Shown one piece after another: positions 47,201-59,089 of a stretch of 64,000 bases of DNA. The stretch is taken from the NCBI RefSeq assembly GCF_921293095.1, contig NC_060259.1:27349812-27413811 (forward strand), given 5' to 3'. Positions within the stretch are counted from its first letter, which is position 1. Every line of letters starts with the position of its first letter. A program made the position numbers and the translations under genes. The notes below the pieces were generated by a model, which did no database searches, had not been told where the DNA came from, and worked only from the letters and a program-made list of their open reading frames with translations. The stretch comes from Ischnura elegans. Lineage: Eukaryota > Arthropoda > Insecta > Odonata > Coenagrionidae.

Positions 47201-50200
47201 TTTCACCTCCAGATTTATCTCTAAAAGAACCAAGACATAATAGAGCTACATGAATGTTTGATAAAGTGCTTTCAGTCGAATGATATCAAGGTTATAACTA
47301 GCAGACACGATGCAAATGTGCATGGGAACTAGCACCAATTTTTCCATGCCTAGGATTCCCCAGAATACAAATCTTTAGCATGCATAACATAATATATGAG
47401 AGTTACTTTCTGTCATAAGATCTTTCAAATCCAGATTTCACTCCACTTCCATTATTTCATACCGATTAATGCCATTTTGCATGCCACAATGGATGACTGT
47501 GAATGATTATTACCATATTGTTTTCCACTTCTTTGCAGTATCTCATCACAATGATAGGAATTTAAAGTTACAAATGCCACTGGCTGTCCTGAAGTACAAT
47601 ATTACGTGACTTTTGTGAAATAGTATTCTAAGTTAAAGTTTTATTTGCAGGCATTTCAGACAAAATTCACTATAATTCATATTATGACATTCATTTCATT
47701 TCAAATTCTCAGTCCTCTCTCCTTGAGGATGTAGAAGGTTTTGTATAATTTTCACTCAGAAATTTCAACATATATTCACCATGTTATTGTCATTGTCCAT
47801 TGCTATAGAGACAGAAAAATATGGAGACCAGTATTTTTCCATTTTCCGATACGTCACCCGCCTACTTCTTGAGCTGTGTGCGGCATACATTGATGGGCTT
47901 ACCCCTTTCGCTGATAATTTTGTGACGTCACTGAGTGGCCCACTGCTTCTCCACTACTGCTCGGCCACACACATCCATTTCACATGGTTTGTGGTCATTT
48001 GGTCATTAACAAACTGATGAGCAAATCTTTCTGTCAAGGATTGGGACTCTCTGAACAACTTAATGAATCAGAACTTTGATGACATCACTAACTCACGAAA
48101 AGTGGGAGGCAACTTTTGTATTTTTCCATTTTAAAGTTATGAAAAACTGGCTCAATGAAGAGGACTTCTTTTTCATCACACCTTTTATCATTCATCAACC
48201 AAATTATCTTATTAAATTGCAATTTCAGGTCTGAGTGAATGACTCTATTAATATACATAAATTGATATTAGTCCACAATATTTAATACAACCACCAACTC
48301 AGGTTTCAACACTTAATACCATCTCCTCCTAAGGTGTTCCACTAATAGCCGTAGAAACATGGATTGATGAACGTATTAAATTTTTGCATATGAAAACCAA
48401 GTTATTTTAACTATGAACACCGCAAGCTTTTAAAAAGTTAAGTCCGAACTAATTACTTATCTTAATATAGGCGTTTTACCAAAAATTCTCATTCCCATCA
48501 TAAAAATAGTTAAATCCTACTGTGACTTCATAGCACTTTGAAAAAATGTGAATTTGTTGAAAATAATAATCTCTGTATCAAAGTTGACTTAATGTGTTGG
48601 GATAATACGATTGTCATACAATAGCATTCTACAGCTTATATTCTACAAATTTAGATATTAGGGATGTGCGAGTAGTACTTTTTGATCTCGAGTCGAGTTG
48701 AAAACTACTTGCGAGTATCGAGTCGAGTTGAGTATGGCAATTCCTGAACCAGGCAATACAGGTATATGCATGCAGTAACATATTCTAATTTTTTCAAACC
48801 CCTTGTGAATTTTCTATTCTGAATGCTTTTCTTGGTGTAAAAAGGAAAAGATAATGTGGAATGTGTACGGTAATTGTATCACAATTGGGATATGAATGAA
48901 AATTAATGTGACTTATAGAGTTCCATAAGCACAATGGAAATGAATTTACTTATGGTAACATGTCAAAAATTTCATTGATATATACATCCAAACTGCTCAG
49001 AAGAGCCCTCAGTAAAGGAATTTGCACATTTTAAACAAATATTATACACGCAAATGAATCATATAATATTTGATCCTTTCAAATTCTCATTGAGAAAAAC
49101 AAAATTTATACATATATGCTCAGGAGGAAGGATTTGACGTCTCCATGTTACCTGCAGAAAGTTGTCTTTTGCAACACACTAGTGTGACTGGTCAAGTACT
49201 TCCTTGCCAAAGTTACAAGATTTGGGAATGTTGGGACATTTATTATACCTAAATCAAATCAACGATTTTTATGGATGTTGAATCTTCATGAAATTTTAGT
49301 GCACGAAGGAAACGAACTATAGAACTTCGCTTTAGCTTTGCACGCCAAAACATTTTTTTCTTTATTTCTTCGTTTACTTTGTTTGATCAACCATAGCAAC
49401 TATTTTTTAAAGTTCATGAAGGAAACTAAACGCAACCAAGGAACAAACAAAAATTACCATTAGACTAACATAGTACTCCATGAGGCTAAAAGATCGCACC
49501 AATTGTTCTATCAAACACCTGAAAAAAAAAACGGGATTGTCCGCTAAAACCTAAAAGTTGCAGTTTTCCGTATAAATTTCAACAATTTTTATGCATTCTC
49601 TCGACGTTTCAGTAAAGAAAGTATGGTAGGATATTAAAGTATTGTATAAGGAAGTATGAGTGATGCAGCGGTTCACTCCAATAATGGTGCGCCAGGGCGG
49701 AAGAGGGTCGGCCGCCTGGGCTGACGAAAAGGTATTGGGTGCCCAGGTTGACAGCTATAGTGGCTGACTGCTACTTGCACAACAAGCTGAAACTCCTAGG
49801 ACAATGCATTAGAACGACTTATCGACTCTAAAAATGATATCATTACATGAGTTTCATAATAGCACCGCCTATCAGAAGATTTCGAACTCGCTAGATCTGT
49901 ACTGGTAGATCTATCTACAACTCTGATAGGCCACAATAGATCTATAACCGAAACTACTTGACTCGACTCGACATTCTGAATACTACTCGAAACACTCAAA
50001 TCGAGTACCAACTACGCGACTCGACTCAAATTTTCAAGTACTCGCACATCCTTATTAGACATCCTGATAGCATTATTGATCAATTTTCTTGAACAGCTAA
50101 TAGAAAAACCAGAACTGTAAGGGATTACGGCCAGTTATTTCATTAGAATTGACATTATTTTCATTACATGTAATCCATAGGTCCAAGACATAGAGGAAAA

Positions 50201-53200
50201 ATGGGTATAAAACATTGAGAACAATGGTTGAGGATGAAAAATTCAAAGGCTTTTGTTGTAGCATTGCTGATTATGAACTAAGTTTTATGATCAACATATG
50301 GTGTTATAAGAAAATCTCTTCCCTCTCATCGATGCTCAAAACAAAATTGAAGTTAGATATGAGTCACAACTCTCGTATGTATAACCTCTTTTGCACAGCT
50401 TGCAAAGTGTCCTCACATATTTTTTCATTTAAAAATTTGCAAAATTAGCTTTTATTATCCACCAATCCCACACATTTACACGTACAGATGTTAAACATCA
50501 ACAGTCACTCAGTGCTTTTCAGGCACCAGCATTGCCTCAATGTTATGAACAAATAGAATAAAAGAATTATCAATGTTTTCCCCTAAACTTGGATTTAAAT
50601 TTGTATTATTTACCATTCTAAAATTGGTAGTAGCATTTCAATTTTTGAGCGAGGATGATCTACATAGAGATCTTAGTTCAAATGGTTAAATTTTTCCAAA
50701 CATTCATTTCATTATTTCTTTTTAAGAGATGGTCTGATTTCTCAGGCCCAATACCCTAAGGTACAAAAGGACCAGGAAAGGTCTTTGGAGCCCAACATCA
50801 TTAAAGGTCTCAGAAAGGGTACCATTATAAGGGTTAGTGGGTGGACATAGACGGATCTGGGGGGGGCACGTGCCCCCCCCTCCAGACCCTTAAAAAATAT
50901 GCAAGATTTTTATTACGGTCCCATTATCATTGTGTTCGTTTTGTATTATGAGGTATTATCATGTCCCATTATCATGTTAAAATCATCGACATCTAGGAGG
51001 GTAAGTATTGAAAGAACAGAGAGATGGCACTTTTCCACAGGTTTATTATTGAAAGTACGATGTGTTTCCACCATCAGGTCATTATCAAGTAAAATGAGGA
51101 TTTTTGTTTCCGGAGCTGTATTTATGCAAAACCGATGGGTGATGGGTGGAAGGGGAAGGTTAGGAAGGGTTACGAGAGAGGTGGTATCTCCTTTCTCCCA
51201 GCATTTTCTATGCTCCTTCATACGTACGTGTGTCAAAGTTCCTGCCTGTCTGACCGATATACACTTCTTTTGCAATCCTTACACTTTATTCTATAAACCC
51301 CTGATTGCTTAAGGTGAGGGATCCTATCTTTTGTGCAGCAAAGCAGCTTTCCCAAGGTGATTGGATTGGAAAAACATACCCAGAGTTTATTATTTGGAAT
51401 AGGCTTAGTGATTTAATAGGATATATCGCCAATGAACTGAATATTGCACCACATTTTGGTTTCGGGTGGGGGCGGCACGAGGGCACACAAATTTCTAATG
51501 CCGATGTCATGTTTTTTTATTTGATTTATCTTTCACTGTAGCTGTTCACCAGAGCTATGTGTTTGATTACATTGAGTTCTTTTGAGAATTCTACTGGTTG
51601 AAGGCGTAGGGACACCAATCTATGAAGTAATGAGTGGAATGATTTAAGTCTAAAATATTCAGCTGTCCACTTTCGTGTTTCTCCAACTTAAAATTGATCT
51701 TTGGGTGTTGACTTTTTACAGTGGAACCCTGATCTATCGTTCCCGCAATGATCGTTTTCCCACGAATAAGGCAACCTTGCCAAACATTCCCGAATTGATC
51801 GTTTTCTTGCATTCATAGTTTTTTCGACCATTCCCCTGAAAAACGATAGAACAAAGTTCCACTGTAAAAAATTTAAAAGACAGTTCAATTGGCGAACACC
51901 CAATTAGTTACATTCTTTAAAAGTTGATTTCCCGAATTAAAAATTTACACTCAAAGTTTGCCATTAAGATTTTGGCTAATAACGGAGAAAAGGGATTACC
52001 CGTCACCAGGCCTTCCATCTGGAGATAAAAACCGCCATTAAACATAAAATAAATTTCGCTTATGCAGGTTGTCACTTGAGTTAAAATTTCTTCTATTATG
52101 AGGACATTAATATGAGAGTCATGAAGTAAGTCATTCATCAATTTGATTGTTTTAGCGACCGGTACAGATGTGAAGAGGTTATCTACGTTGAAGGAAACCA
52201 ATCTACAGCACTTGGGAGGGTTGTGCTTCGCAAGGCACCTAATCAGGTGAATTGAGTTCTTAACACTGAATTTTGAAGTGAAAGATGTGTAATACCCGAT
52301 TATCATGTTTAATCTAGCCACTAGCTTATGGGACGGGGCTCTTATACTGGATACCAAGGGCCTGACGGGATTACCCTCTTTGTGGATTTTTGGGAGTCTA
52401 AACAGTCTTGGGGGAAGTCTCATTTCAAAGCTGATTTGAAAATTCTGGGAGAAATGAGACACCACCTCTCTTGTGGCGAAATAAGAAAATCAAAATCACA
52501 AGAATGAAAAGAAAACATTCTTGTGATTTTGACCCAGAGATCATCCACGTGGATAGGAATGACCGGACACACTGGAAAAATGAGAAATTGTGCAAGGAGG
52601 ACGCATTTCTCTAATGAATGAACAAACATTTTTTGGCCACTCCCCACTCCTTGCCATACCAATTCCCAAGCTCACCACCCAATGACGCATGCCCTTCCTT
52701 ACCTTCCCCTTCCACCCGTCACTCATCTGTTTTGTATACATACAGCTCTGGAACCAAAAATCCTCATTTTACTTGATAATGATCTGACGGTGGAAACAAA
52801 TTGTACTTTCAGTAATAAACCTGAGGAAAAAAGCCATCTCTCTGTTCCTTCAATAGTTACAGGATGTCATTCCACTATATCTCCCCTACTTCTATTACTT
52901 TTATCTAATAGAGTGTTTCAGTTACGATATGATGGCTCTCCTAACTTCAATAAAAAATAAATGATTTATTTGGTTTCTAGGTTCAAAAGCACAAAGGTGT
53001 GACGTATGAAAACAGTGCTTTTAGAGAACTTTAGAAATTGCTGCCCTCAAATCTAGGCCAAAGAGGTTTACATTTTTAACACCAGAATGACCGGGGTAAG
53101 CCGCATACCTGTAATGACCACCAGCTGTCAATTGACCATTCGCTCTTTTCTTGCGCTCTTTCATTCGTTTTCCCTCCATATTTTTACCCAACAAATGTAT

Positions 53201-56200
53201 AAGTGTTCTGATCATGTCTTACGGTTAGATGTAGTGTTAGGAAAAATATTGAATTATGGAAAAAAATACTAATTACACAAAAAAAAATAGCTTTGTAAAA
53301 TGAAAATGTGTCTTACTTGCATGGTTAAAAAATAATATGTCATGTGTTTTGAAACACAAATAGCTTTTCAAAACACATTATTTGCTGTAGTTTACTTGTT
53401 TAAAAACATATATCAGAGAAAAAAGAATAAAAAAAACAACATTAACATGAAGCATTATAAATTCGGTCTCAAGGTATGTATATCTTTACTCTCTTAGCAT
53501 GTTTTCAGATTTTCTGATTACGTTCACGGTGTTTACACATGCATTTGGGAGACACACATCGCTGTCAAAATGAAATAATTTTTCTGGAACATTGAAACAA
53601 AATAATTTTTGCACATGTAAATAAAAAAATATGGGAAACCGTGGTGCAAATGAGATGCAAAACGCTGATATCGGCACTTCTGAAGATGCCTTGAGGAATC
53701 AAGGTGAAACTGTCATCCCCCAATGACAAACAATACAGTGAAAACCTGAAAAATCAACGAATCAAGAATGCCACAGTAAGCTACGAGACAACAAAAAAGA
53801 CAGCGCTTAGATAAAGTGACCGAAATTGAGGAATGAGATGCATATTTGAATCTCAAGAAGATAGAAAATAATGCTTTCGGAATGTGTCATTACGAATTTC
53901 ATATTTTCGATCCTCTGAGTCTGTGATTAAACTTTAGCGTCTTAGTAAGATAACGAGACCAAGCGTGACGAAACAATGAGACTGACATAGGGAGTGCCAT
54001 TTGACCCAGAAATATATTCAAACACAATCAATGAGCCCGTTGTAAAAATATCTATGGAGTGTGCAGAACATAGGAATATTGAAGTAAACCATCAGACGAA
54101 GTAACGATCACGGGAAAGCGAGAATGCATGAAAGCAAACGAGTTGAGTAGAAGTGCTGGTTGGAAATATCCATGATTGTTTATATGACACTGGTAACGAT
54201 CACCAGAAATGTCTCTGAGTGACCTACCACATCAATTTCGAGAAAAAAAATACAACACACACCTTCGTGACTCAATCGGTGAAAATTTCAACTGCTATAA
54301 TCTATGAAATTTTTTTATGCTTTTTCACATTTGAAATAAATTTCATTCTTCCAATCAACTGACCACAAAAAAAGTTTTCAGCGAATTTGTTCAAAAGATA
54401 GTTTATATTGGAGGATCTAGCGGAATATCACCAGTTCTGGTGAACCAGTTGACCACAGAGTAGACTAAACTACGAGAATGGGTGACTGCAGCATCTATGA
54501 CGAGACAGTGACCTGCATGCAAGTTGTTACACGTCGCCAAAAGGGTATTCCCGTGACGCTTACGGGCAGTGGCGGCCCCACAGGCAATGTGGCGCACAGG
54601 AGAAGCAGGGATGTGGCGGCCCATGGCTTGGATGGTAGTAGCTACGCACAAAAGCAACAATGAATTTTAGCTAAATGAATGTTCTTCACTGCCCATAGAA
54701 TGCTTATTAGACTACTCTTTGCGATGCAACATACCTCTCTGGTTTTTCTTGTGTCTCTCTCATTCACATAAACTGTAAAATCGCACGTAAAAACTGTTTT
54801 AAAGGCATGAGAGTCAAACTTGAGTAGTATACGTGTGTGGTACAGTACACGCTATGATATTTGACAAAATTGACACCAATTACCGGCAAAGAAAGCTAAA
54901 TTACGGTAGGAAATTCAAAAACGGTCAATTGACTGCTCATTGGTCATTCTAGGTAAAAGCTGACATTTCTATGGACATGAATTTTTTCCCCCAAAGAAAC
55001 TTCATTTTCAGGTTATTTGTTCCAAAATATTAAAAGTAAAAAAATCTCAGCATTATTGATTGGAAAATAACGAAATGGTGTGCGAAAGAAAAATGCAAAT
55101 GGTCAATTGACTGCCCTGGTCATTCTAGCGTTAACCTTGACTGTAAAAAGACCCTACTATAGTACGATTATATGTATGCAATGGATACTTAAATTGATTG
55201 AGGATGAGACTATAAGTAAAACTACAAAAAATAAAGAAAAACTATTACAAACAGAAAGTAAGTAACACTTTTACTATAAAGAAAGTAAGACCCAGAGTGC
55301 ACACTGGTCCACGGAATGGTGAAGTAAGTAATTTCATCTCTTCACTGAGCTCTGGTTGGTGCTTGCAAAGCATCTCACTCCCCAGGGAGCCTTTCCCTCT
55401 TCTTCCATCAGCTTTCAAACTTGGAATTGCGATTCCCTCCCAGTGTGGACAACCTCTGACTTTGACCCTATTGACCTCCTACACACTGATGCTAACATTT
55501 TTAACCTTCCGGCCCAGGGCATTTGTTAGTCATTGCTTTCTAAGTTTTGTCCTTCACTCATTGGGAAGGGTTACAAGCTGTATCCTATCATCGTTCAGAA
55601 ACTCTAAATTTTTTCCCACAAGCCTTCTTGATTCATTCTTGGAATTTTTCCTTCGTTACCTACTGCCTCAATTATCGCATAGATCATAAGCTTGCTAATG
55701 AGTGATCCATGCAGATGGATTTCTCAAGCGTCAACTGGGCACCTATTACAACCATAATTATCACAGGAAACAAGCCACAATGGACTCTAGAAGGCTCAAT
55801 GAAGAGTGAATAACTTCATAATAGCAATGAAACAATCACAAGACATTCTGACTGTACTCACAGATCTAGTAAAAGCATTAATTTTCCTCCACAAATGTTG
55901 ATATCCTCCAATCAATTAATGGAATCATCCAATCTAGAGCAAAATACCAATAAATGTTTCCAATTCAATGCTTTCACTATCAGTCCTTGCCTTTTGTTAA
56001 TCCGAACGGAGTTGATAAGCAGAATGGGCTCATGCTTTTTTATTGGTACTGGCAAATGTCAAATTTATGATTTCATTTGAAGTGAATTACTCAAAAGTTT
56101 CCAAATGGAGCATCTTTGCTGTGGTCAGCTGCTTTACTGAAACTACAGACTATGTTTTTGGGCCAAGTTCTAGAGGATTGAGGGGCAATCTACCACCAAA

Positions 56201-58649
56201 GCTCATCCACTTTCTAATCACGGCCTATCATCACATATTTATACTCAATGTCACCAATTTCTCTTTTGATGCTCTAGATCGTGATGGAAGGCAGATGCAC
56301 TTCTAAATTCTAGATCACTTTCATCTTTGTCTCTACCGTAGTCCTCACAAGTACTTCCTATTTCTTGGCAGATAAATTCCAAAAATCACTTTTTCATCAG
56401 TAAATAGTGTGTATATCTCCTTTTTTTTATAGTACTAGAATATTTCTTAGTAATATTCAAATAACATTCAGAAGGAAAACAATGATTTGAACAGGATAAA
56501 TGCAATGAAAAAAATAAAATTCTCTTAACCAGTTAAAATAGTTGTAGCTGAATATTGTTATAGCTGCACTAGACACAGAGAAGTGACATGAATGACCTGC
56601 TGCGAAAATAATATTAGAGAACAGCTACATTTTATTAAAATAGTGAGCTAAATGAGCTTACTTCATCTGAATTTTGAGTTGCTCCCTAATAAGATCAATT
56701 TAAAAAATATACGAGGAAGAGAACGAAGCTGGGACCCACAAGAATATACAGCTTGTATTTCACAAAATTAAAATTATGATTTTCAGCAGATTTATCATTC
56801 TATACACAATTCTCATACGTGAAGTTTCATTTGGCGGAAAAATAATTGAAGGCTTTATTTTCAAAAATGCATTTCTTTGGTCTCCGAAGACCCATGGTAC
56901 TTACTCCAACTGTCAATAGAAGCCCTTCTTAAAATAAATGCACAATAAATATGGATATCAGCCATCAAAAATAATATTCCAGTATAGTTTTATCCGCCTA
57001 CCCCAACAATGCAATTGACATGTATGTGATTCCTTTACGATAATGCAAACAGTTGAGTGACAAAAAGGACTTTATGGCCACAAACTTTGTATTTTCTATT
57101 CAGCATCAGAGTAGGTGAATGATTTTCATCCGTAATTATAGATAGTGGATGGGTTAATGAATGCATATCAACTATTTTAAGTTTACTCAAAAATTTCAAC
57201 CAATTGCTTTTACGTTAACTTCTACCATTGCATACCAATCCATGCATACCTCTTTCGTTTTTCCATTGATGCCTAATTTTTTAAAATGATACATAATTAG
57301 AATTAGTCTCAGATGCTTGAGGTTATAATTAATTTGAAGTATGTTTAAGATGCTTCAAATTCAAGTGAGGGCTTCATGAATGAGTAGCAATAGGAATGTT
57401 CGCTCCTATCATAAATATGGGTCACTGTTGGTATCGTTGTTACAAAATATTTTCACCATTACTCTGTTCCCCTAATAACATAATTTTAATAACGTTGTGG
57501 CCATAGCTTGTGCTGACTGGGTAACAAGTCATCAATGGCTCTTGAGTAGTCATTATTCCTATGAGGTGAGCAGCAGACCTAAAGCAAAGCATTGTTTGGA
57601 AAACTTACAATAATTTTGTGCATTCGTTCATCCATCCACAATTTATTGTCATGGATGTGAATCTATTTCTCATTTAGAATAGCAGATAGCAATCTGCACC
57701 ATGAAATGGGAAATTCCCATGAATGGACTATCTACATTTCTTTGACCCAAGTTCCCCAACCTCAATCCACTCCATTTTCAATACTCATGATTGTGTCTTG
57801 TCATCTGGTGGTGACAGGAAAATTTTATCAACCCTAAATTGACTCAAGTCAATACTGTTTTTCAAAGCCAATGCAGCCTCATGTTGCCACGGGATGACAC
57901 TGTGCTACTGTCACATGCAAAGAGGAAGCGTATACAGCAGCGGGCCTGACAGTAAGCCACCAGACAATTAGAAGCTACACTAATTTCATTTTGTGTTAAA
58001 TTAGGTAGTGTCCACTCTGGGTATTTCTTTCCCTGTGCTTTTACTTGATAACCAGCCACCACAGCAAATAAGTATTAATATGATTACTTATCTCCCTTTC
58101 CCAACTAAAACACATAATGTCATTGAAACCTCTATCAAAGGTTAAAAAATAATATTTTAAATTACCATTGTTTTGTAGAGCTCTTTCAATAAAATTGGCC
58201 GCTTCAGAAAAATATTGACTGAGATCAAATGATAGTAAATCTATAGCAGGAAATCCCTTGTAATCAATTCCCACACTGTTGTAATACGTCGGATTAGTGT
58301 TGACAAATCCCTTATAGGCATTTGAATCATTTCCCTGGGCAGCATTCAAGACATGGGTGATGCCAATATCCTTCAAGGTATGGGTACACAATGCAGTATG
58401 CCTAAAAACATAAATTTTGAGAGGATTGTTAATATTATAAAAATTAAAAACCAAGACAAACAGTTAGATATGAGTGAAACCATTCTTAGAGATCAATTAG
58501 CATTCTTACTTATCTCCTATGTATATTCCTGGGTATACTTCATTCCATGGTTCATGTGGGAGAACATACATTCCCCCAGAAGGACCGATGATCAAGTTGG
58601 AAAGGTCTTGTGTTGTGCAAAAGTGAAGACTACTCCTTTGGTGAGGCAT
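41195..58649 (-). CDS. Atypical dual-specificity protein phosphatase, four exons, complete
   Basis: Exons 58649-58510, 58401-58166, 41488-41377 and 41282-41195 join in phase to 576 nt, 191 residues plus stop. The protein belongs to the small atypical dual-specificity phosphatases (DUSP3/13/26/29 type), which remove phosphate from Tyr and Ser/Thr. Seen are the N-terminal helix region ([15 protein letters not shown]), THVLNAAQG, the general-acid loop with Asp101 ([11 protein letters not shown]), and the P-loop HCYQGISRS with Cys132 and Arg138, so the site is intact. [15 protein letters not shown] and [15 protein letters not shown] complete the fold. There is no MAPK-binding rhodanese domain, as expected for the atypical group. 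The ATG is preceded in frame by TAA. Intron 1 is 108 bp and intron 2 about 16.7 kb. I leave the subtype open. Confidence 0.93.
41377..41488 (-). CDS. Phosphatase exon 3, catalytic P-loop
   Basis: Acceptor TTACCTTCAG and donor GTGAGT. It encodes [20 protein letters not shown] with the complete Cys-X5-Arg signature and the following helix. It is 16.7 kb from exon 2, but the phase and family alignment fit exactly. Confidence 0.92.
43830..44130 (+). pseudogene. Possible LINE 3'-end remnant
   Basis: Frames here read [18 protein letters not shown] and [20 protein letters not shown], which resemble the end of RTE/CR1-type LINE reverse transcriptase ORFs (the K..RLEAFEMW region). Stops and frame changes interrupt it. 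It lies in the large phosphatase intron. Confidence 0.35.
44140..47820. other. Intron, nothing recognised
   Basis: This part of the 16.7 kb phosphatase intron is AT-rich unique-looking sequence. I see no exon with family motifs and no element with matching ends. Confidence 0.5.
47827..48240 (+). repeat. Dispersed repeat, copy 2
   Basis: Counterpart of 17860-18250, in the large phosphatase intron. It includes the palindromic TGACGTCA near 47922. The two copies differ by many substitutions and small gaps, suggesting old insertions. Confidence 0.5.
48659..50054. mobile_element. Non-autonomous hAT-like element, 1.4 kb
   Basis: Ends TAGGGATGTGCGAGTA and TACTCGCACATCCTTA are inverted repeats (15 of 16), flanked by TTAGATAT (48651-48658) and TTAGACAT (50055-50062), an 8-bp target duplication with one mismatch. 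Both subterminal regions are packed with the 8-mer palindrome-like ACTCGACT/AGTCGAGT. No transposase frame was recognised inside. Confidence 0.85.
50859..50880. repeat. Perfect G8-CACGTG-C8 palindrome
   Basis: Eight G, the E-box core CACGTG, then eight C, preceded by CATAGACGGATCT, which looks like a hAT left terminus. No right end was found, so it is probably a truncated element end. Confidence 0.8.
51180..51510 (-). pseudogene. Penelope-like linker and GIY-YIG endonuclease remnant
   Basis: Reads [20 protein letters not shown], then [15 protein letters not shown], then in a second frame [11 protein letters not shown] and in a third [11 protein letters not shown]. This is the order of Penelope C-termini, with the GIY and YIG half motifs visible. 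At least two frameshifts break it. Confidence 0.82.
51719..51864. mobile_element. 146-bp pogo MITE inside the Penelope-like element
   Basis: Ends CAGTGGAACCCTGATCTATC and GAACAAAGTTCCACTG with TA on both sides. The ends match the 1.6 kb pogo element at 10763-12372, so this is an internally deleted relative. It interrupts the reverse transcriptase between the FECKFL and PKINFKLE parts, so it came later. Confidence 0.88.
51917..52465 (-). pseudogene. Penelope-like reverse transcriptase fragment
   Basis: An open stretch of about 180 codons reads [35 protein letters not shown], then [20 protein letters not shown] and [11 protein letters not shown]. These match, in order, the finger and palm motifs of Penelope reverse transcriptases (LPKIHK..PLRPI, SFDV.SLFTNVP, Q..G..MGSPLSP). 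The usual first catalytic Asp after SF is Asn here (SFNVDN) and MGSPLSP reads TGNPFSP, so activity is unlikely. Confidence 0.9.
53080..55130. mobile_element. piggyBac-like element, non-autonomous, 2.05 kb
   Basis: Left TTAA (53076-53079) then CACCAGAATGACC; right GGTCATTCTAGCG then TTAA (55131-55134). TTAA target sites and CAC..GAATGACC ends fit piggyBac-type elements. Inside each end lies GGTCAATTGAC in opposite orientation with GAAAGAAAA or CTTTTCTTGC beside it. A third copy of the right-end block is at about 54914-54953. No DDD transposase was recognised; short frames at 54403-54663 are unassigned. Confidence 0.75.
55140..58165. other. Intron, nothing recognised
   Basis: Rest of the phosphatase intron up to exon 2. 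The 130-codon plus frame at 55297-55689 is pyrimidine-rich, has no family motif, and reads antisense to the gene. No element with matching ends was seen. Confidence 0.5.
58166..58401 (-). CDS. Phosphatase exon 2
   Basis: Acceptor TGTTTTTAG and donor GTAATT. It encodes [20 protein letters not shown] and the general-acid loop [14 protein letters not shown], ending QNN plus one base. Confidence 0.93.
58510..58649 (-). CDS. Phosphatase exon 1 with start codon
   Basis: ATG at 58649-58647, with an in-frame TAA nine codon-bases upstream, so this is the first possible Met. It encodes [16 protein letters not shown] onward to GIYIGD, then donor GTAAGA. Two bases (AA) carry over. It is open only as part of the spliced frame. 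Confidence 0.88.
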
Positions 58650-59089
58650 TTGACCTTAAATAGAATGAAGAAAGGTTTTTGGGAATTATAACAAACAGAA
58701 CTTAATGATACCCGATTCACTTTGCTTTGAAACTTCTTATTTCAGCACAAATATTAAAAGTGGTTGCTAGCTGCATTGAAAATCGGGATGTGAATGTATG
58801 AAAACTACTGCAGGCTGGAGGTAGTATAAAACCAGATGAAAAAGAAGGATATGTGTAGATATAAGCATCTATGTGAAGCAAGGTAGAAAGAAACAGGAAT
58901 TTTCTGCAGCAATGAATTCAGTCATTTATAGTGGTGGTGAGAAAAATGGTATGAGTGGCCGGCATTTACAATAAGAGTAAAATGATCAACTAATGTCTGT
59001 AATGTGTACATACCATATCAATGACCAACTAGTTATGGTTAAAGTAAGTGGTACAGCGGTGGAATTTAAAGATATCAAATAACTTGTTA

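Larger units (their letters stand above)
50985..52885 (-). mobile_element. Penelope-like retroelement, decayed, with inverted terminal repeats
   Basis: Minus-strand order is reverse transcriptase (52465-51917), thumb-like segment with [20 protein letters not shown] (near 51700-51640), linker, then GIY-YIG endonuclease remnant (about 51310-51180). The last part (about 50995-51185) reappears inverted at about 52690-52880, as expected for Penelope terminal repeats in inverted arrangement. Frames are broken, so it is inactive. A pogo MITE at 51719-51864 splits it. It sits in the phosphatase intron in the same orientation as that gene. Confidence 0.88.

Noticed and set aside
49680-49780. GC-rich patch in the hAT element as a possible captured exon
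   Set aside because: No splice-bounded open frame or family motif was seen.
54403-54663. Overlapping frames of 61 and 85 codons on both strands in the piggyBac-like element
   Set aside because: No transposase or other domain; a locally GC-richer patch explains the open frames.
55297-55689. 130-codon plus-strand frame
   Set aside because: A pyrimidine-rich, stop-poor stretch in the phosphatase intron with no recognised domain.
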